DNA from: Halopelagius fulvigenes
GTDB taxonomy: Archaea; Halobacteriota; Halobacteria; Halobacteriales; Haloferacaceae
Direction: 5' to 3'
DNA length: 64,000 nt
Assembly: GCF_042662625.1 (NCBI RefSeq)
Contig: NZ_JBHSXH010000009.1
Coordinates: 372,001-436,000, forward strand
A program made the translations under genes and the position numbers. Shown here one piece after another: positions 61,500 through 64,000 of this stretch (its first letter is position 1; every line of letters begins with the position of its first letter). The notes under the pieces were generated by a model, which worked only from the letters and a program-made list of their open reading frames with translations, had not been told where the DNA came from and did no database searches.

Positions 61500-61607
61500 A
61501 GTACGACGGCGACCGGAAGGGGCGAAACCGTCCGTGCCGTCTGGACCAGCGAGAACGGCGAGACGTCGGCGACGCTGAGCGAGTCCGAGGCACTCGACGA
61601 GTCCTGA
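61500..61607 (+). pseudogene. Pilin C-terminus remnant
   Basis: After the DUF3006 stop, one frame gives VEYDGDRKG and a shifted frame gives ETVRAVWTSENGETSATLSE and a stop. Together they look like the conserved C-terminal end of archaeal type IV pilins (DUF1628-like, VRVVWTS..G..SATL). No start or signal region is present and the two parts are in different frames, so it is a dead fragment. Confidence 0.5.
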
Positions 61608-61732
61608 CCCGATTCGCGGTCCGACTCGACGGTCCACCGACTCCCCGCCCTCGTTTCGCCCGCTCGACGGCACTATTTACTCGATTCCGTATCACAGTAC
61701 TGTTATGTTGTCCGGCGGTATACGACTCTCCG

Positions 61733-61861
61733 GTGCCCGAAATAACCGTCTCGGAACCCCTGTACCGCCAACTCGTCTCCGCCTCCGACGGGGGGGACTT
61801 AGACGAGACGATGTGGAAGATGGTGGCTCGCTACAGTCGGGGTAACACGCCCGGCGACTGA
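61733..61861 (+). CDS. Small haloarchaeal protein (DUF7557-like)
   Basis: 42-residue protein (MPEITVSEPLYRQLVSASDG start) of a kind widespread in haloarchaea, possibly DUF7557 and antitoxin- or RHH-like in form. A TTATGT box about 28 nt before the GTG supports a leaderless gene. No toxin partner is adjacent. Confidence 0.65.
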   Translation: MPEITVSEPLYRQLVSASDGGDLDETMWKMVARYSRGNTPGD

Positions 61862-62078
61862 GACGGCCCACTCCGCGCTGACGGTTCCTCCCTCCCGTTT
61901 TCGACCGCGTTCCGAATCTACCGGTAGCGTCGCCTCGGCGGGTAACTGCCGCCTCTCGCCTCGAAGTGTCGGATCTCGTCTCGTTCTCTATTTATAACGT
62001 ATATCACGCGGTGAAGCCGAGACGCCGAATCTGACGACGTGGGTGACGTTCATCGGCGAGAACAATGGTGGATACAGT

Positions 62079-62807
62079 ATGGCAGTCACGCGTTCCGTCG
62101 CAACGCTCGCCGTCGTACTCGCAGTCGTTCTTGCGGGATGCGCCGGCGATGGAGGAAGCGCGACTACACCCGACGACGTGATAGAGACGCCGGAACCGAC
62201 CCCGAAGGGCGCGAACCCGTCCGCGAGTAGCGGAGGGACCGACTCGGGCGAGACGGCGACGCCGACGGACACGCCGACGCCGACGCCGACGGCTACGGAC
62301 ACCGCGACGCCGACGGACACGCCGACGCCGACGGCGGACGATTCCGACTCGTCGTCCGGGGACGACGCGGACGACGAGGACGATTCCGATTCGGCGTCGA
62401 GGGCGAACGATGACGACGACGAGGTTGCGACGGCCACAGAGACCCCCTCTCCGACGGCCACGCCGACGGCTACGGACACCGCGACGCCGACGGACACGCC
62501 GACGCCGACGGCTACGGACACGCCGACGCCGACAGTCACGAACACCTCGACGCCGACGGCTACGGTATCTCAAACACCGACGGCCACCCAGACATCATCA
62601 CCGACGGCCACGGGAACCGCGACGCAGACGGCTACGAAGACCGCGATGCAGACGGCCACCGAAACCGCGACATCGACGGTTACGGCGACGCCGACGTCGA
62701 CCGCCACCGAGACTTCGACGCCGACGGCCACGGGAACCGCGACGCAGACGGCCACTTCGTCCTCGACTGGGAAGGGGCGACGACGTCCGCGCTCTCGTCG
62801 CTACTGA
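62079..62807 (+). CDS. Thr-Pro repeat lipoprotein, partial duplicate of the MBL lipoprotein
   Basis: 242-residue exported protein with a lipobox VVLAGC (Cys21) at the same place as in the 59662 gene. The rest is a long low-complexity Thr-Ala-Pro repeat (units like TATPTDTPTP), interrupted by an Asp/Ser run. The leader DNA before both genes is alike (GAGAC-CCGAATCTGACGACG). No MBL or LTD domain follows; the C-terminal dozen residues (GKGRRRPRSRRY) look like out-of-frame sequence. A truncated paralogue is the simplest reading. A TATAAC box at about 61993 implies an untranslated leader. Confidence 0.75.
   Translation: MAVTRSVATLAVVLAVVLAGCAGDGGSATTPDDVIETPEPTPKGANPSASSGGTDSGETATPTDTPTPTPTATDTATPTDTPTPTADDSDSSSGDDADDEDDSDSASRANDDDDEVATATETPSPTATPTATDTATPTDTPTPTATDTPTPTVTNTSTPTATVSQTPTATQTSSPTATGTATQTATKTAMQTATETATSTVTATPTSTATETSTPTATGTATQTATSSSTGKGRRRPRSRRY
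62240..62760 (+). repeat. Degenerate Thr-Pro coding repeat
   Basis: Over 500 nt of short near-repeats (ACGCCGACG / GCGACGCCGACG units) encode the Thr-Pro spacer. Such tracts slip easily and vary in length between strains. Confidence 0.8.
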
Positions 62808-63046
62808 AGCAGGTTTCTCTCGTCGTACCGCGGTAACCTCCCGCGGACCGAGGCGGACTGCCCGGACGCCGGCGATTCGCTCTCCCTTCTCGGCCGGCCG
62901 ACGACTCCGATATCGACTCGTTCGCGCGCGAGGTTGGTAGTCCGTCCCACGACGTTCGTTCGAAAGTGAACATCACCGTCGATAGGGTTCGTACCCGCCG
63001 CGAACGTGGAGAACGGGTATATACGTCTCCGGCCCGTAGTGGGGGT

Positions 63047-63352
63047 GTGGCAGATAACGACGACCTCGGTTCGGTTTCCGGTCTTCCGGAGGAACTGGGC
63101 ATCGACACCGACCTGCAGAAGTCGCAGCAGGAACTGACGGTCCGACTCGACACGCGCCGGTACGGGAAGGCGATGACCATCGTCTCGGGGTTCGACCTCT
63201 CCCGCGACGAGATGAAGGAGGTCGCGTCCACGCTGAAGCAGAAACTTGCCTGCGGCGGGACCGTCGAAGACGACGAGATAGAACTGCAGGGCGACCACAC
63301 CAACCGCGTCCACGACATCCTGCACGACATGGGCTACCAGACGACCGACTGA
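63047..63352 (+). CDS. Translation initiation factor aIF1 (SUI1)
   Basis: 101-residue SUI1/eIF1-family protein. The family core is YGKAMTIVSGFD, followed by LKQKLACGGTV and the C-terminal QGDHTNRVHDILHDMGY, which contact the ribosome during start-codon choice. GTG at 63047 has a TATATA box (63018-63023) 27 nt upstream, so the longer frame from 62966 is rejected. Confidence 0.95.
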   Translation: MADNDDLGSVSGLPEELGIDTDLQKSQQELTVRLDTRRYGKAMTIVSGFDLSRDEMKEVASTLKQKLACGGTVEDDEIELQGDHTNRVHDILHDMGYQTTD

Positions 63353-63457
63353 ACCCCCGCGGTCGGCCAAATCGAACCCTCGAACCGTTTTTCCGCGCGT
63401 CACCGCCTCGTCAGCGTCGCGTCCGCGACGAGAGCGTGTACGCCGCCCGTCGGCGTA

Positions 63458-64000
63458 TCAGAACCGCTCGCGGAGGAACGTCCGTTCCCGCGGGAAGAGG
63501 CGTTCGAGCGTCTGCGCCGCCTCGCCTTCGACGGACGCGTCGCCCGCGCGAACCGCCTCCTCGACGGTGCGCGCGCCGACGAGAAGCTGCGAGAGCGCGC
63601 CGATTTCCACCTCGCCGTCCGTCTCGGCACCGCCTTCGACGCGCCGACAGGTCGCGTCCCCGTCCGCGACGTCGAGGCGGAAGGCGGCGTCGTTCCACTC
63701 GCACCGGTCGTCGCGCACGCCCAGCGTCACCGACCCCTCGGCGTCGTACGAGACGTCCGTCAGCGCCGACGCCACGTCCACGATGCGGACCATCGGCCCG
63801 GGGCGGATTTCCAGCGTCGCCGCGCGGGGGTCGGGGTACGCGTCGATAGGTCGGACCCACTCGGGGAGGCGGACGAACCGAACCTCCTCGACCTGCGAGT
63901 CGTGGTCGCGGCAGAACCGGTGGAGGTGCGCCTCCGCCTCTCCGTCCGCGGCCGCGAGTTCCCGGACGTTCAGTCTCCGGCCGTCGCCGTCCTCGCGTTC
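63458..64000 (-). CDS. Eis-like GNAT acetyltransferase, C-terminal part
   Basis: The minus-strand frame is open from the window edge to 63458 (180 residues seen). The sequence matches the end of the Eis/enhanced-intracellular-survival type of acetyltransferase: RFVRLPEWVRPIDAYPDPRA, then a sterol-carrier-like C-terminal domain (RIVDVASALTDVSYD, LDVADGDATCRRVE, ALSQLLVGARTVEEA). The N-terminal GNAT domain lies outside the window. Substrate unknown. Confidence 0.82.
   Translation of the reverse strand, partial: EREDGDGRRLNVRELAAADGEAEAHLHRFCRDHDSQVEEVRFVRLPEWVRPIDAYPDPRAATLEIRPGPMVRIVDVASALTDVSYDAEGSVTLGVRDDRCEWNDAAFRLDVADGDATCRRVEGGAETDGEVEIGALSQLLVGARTVEEAVRAGDASVEGEAAQTLERLFPRERTFLRERF

Noticed and set aside
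61862..62040. Possible start codons near the TATAAC box before the Thr-Pro lipoprotein
   Set aside because: The GTG near 62011 hits a stop after seven codons; the next supported start is the ATG at 62079.
62240..62760. Repeats suggesting a CRISPR array
   Set aside because: Units are codon-sized and in frame with a Thr-Pro protein; there are no even spacers.

Overview
The window is a piece of a haloarchaeal chromosome, most like Haloferax or Halogeometricum relatives (order Haloferacales). GC content is high, the proteins are acidic and low in lysine, and most genes start about 26-30 nt downstream of a TATA-like box, as expected for leaderless archaeal transcripts. Marker genes include archaeal DnaG, eIF5A, eIF1, deoxyhypusine synthase, MptA, an AhbAB-type siroheme decarboxylase and a DUF3311/SSS symporter pair. 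Gene content is mostly chromosomal core, with two small accessory patches.

Layout. 1-4140: the 3' end of a multisubunit Na+/H+ antiporter operon (mnhD partial, E, F, G) and an NhaC antiporter, so cation homeostasis. 4400-9700: an LEA-like membrane protein, an SDR, an FAH-family enzyme, an aldo/keto reductase, a SHOCT membrane protein and a GIY-YIG-like protein. 9769-13889: a hypusination neighbourhood (deoxyhypusine synthase, agmatinase-like enzyme and its partner eIF5A). 15264-17324: hsp20 and ubiB-type kinase operon. 17458-20702: two overlapping moeA genes, the second fused to a binding-protein-like domain. 22309-26122: siroheme-dependent heme pathway (AhbAB, precorrin-2 dehydrogenase, HemA) with a pterin dehydratase next to it. 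26760-30349: two cis-prenyltransferase homologues facing each other, then DUF92 and GNAT genes. 30387-35874: DnaG, a TIM-barrel isomerase, DUF3311 and SSS symporter, and a cysteine hydrolase. 35929-37439: a gene broken by an in-frame TGA, then an AT-rich foreign gene. 37542-54528: core genes (PdxS, ThrB, MptA, TetR-MATE operon, two FAD oxidoreductases, TrmB regulator, thioredoxin-like protein, FxsA).

54599-55906: tRNA-Ile(GAU) followed by an inverted degenerate tRNA-Ile copy, a lone receiver protein and the C-terminal stump of a haloarchaeal tyrosine integrase, which reads as a decayed integrative element. 55963-62807: a secretion-oriented stretch holding a Tat-exported EEP hydrolase, a surface lipoprotein with a ComEC-like metallo-beta-lactamase domain and lamin-tail domain, its DUF3006 partner, a pilin remnant and a partial duplication of the lipoprotein (signal plus Thr-Pro repeats). 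The window ends with eIF1 and the C-terminus of an Eis-like acetyltransferase.

The most unusual signals are (i) an in-frame, hairpin-rich insertion found in two unrelated genes (second moeA and an enolase-like gene) that gives the same peptide; (ii) a pair of cis-prenyltransferase homologues with complementary motif loss, suggestive of a heteromeric enzyme; (iii) interleaved inverted repeats between pdxS and a zinc-finger gene; and (iv) the degenerate tRNA/integrase remnant.
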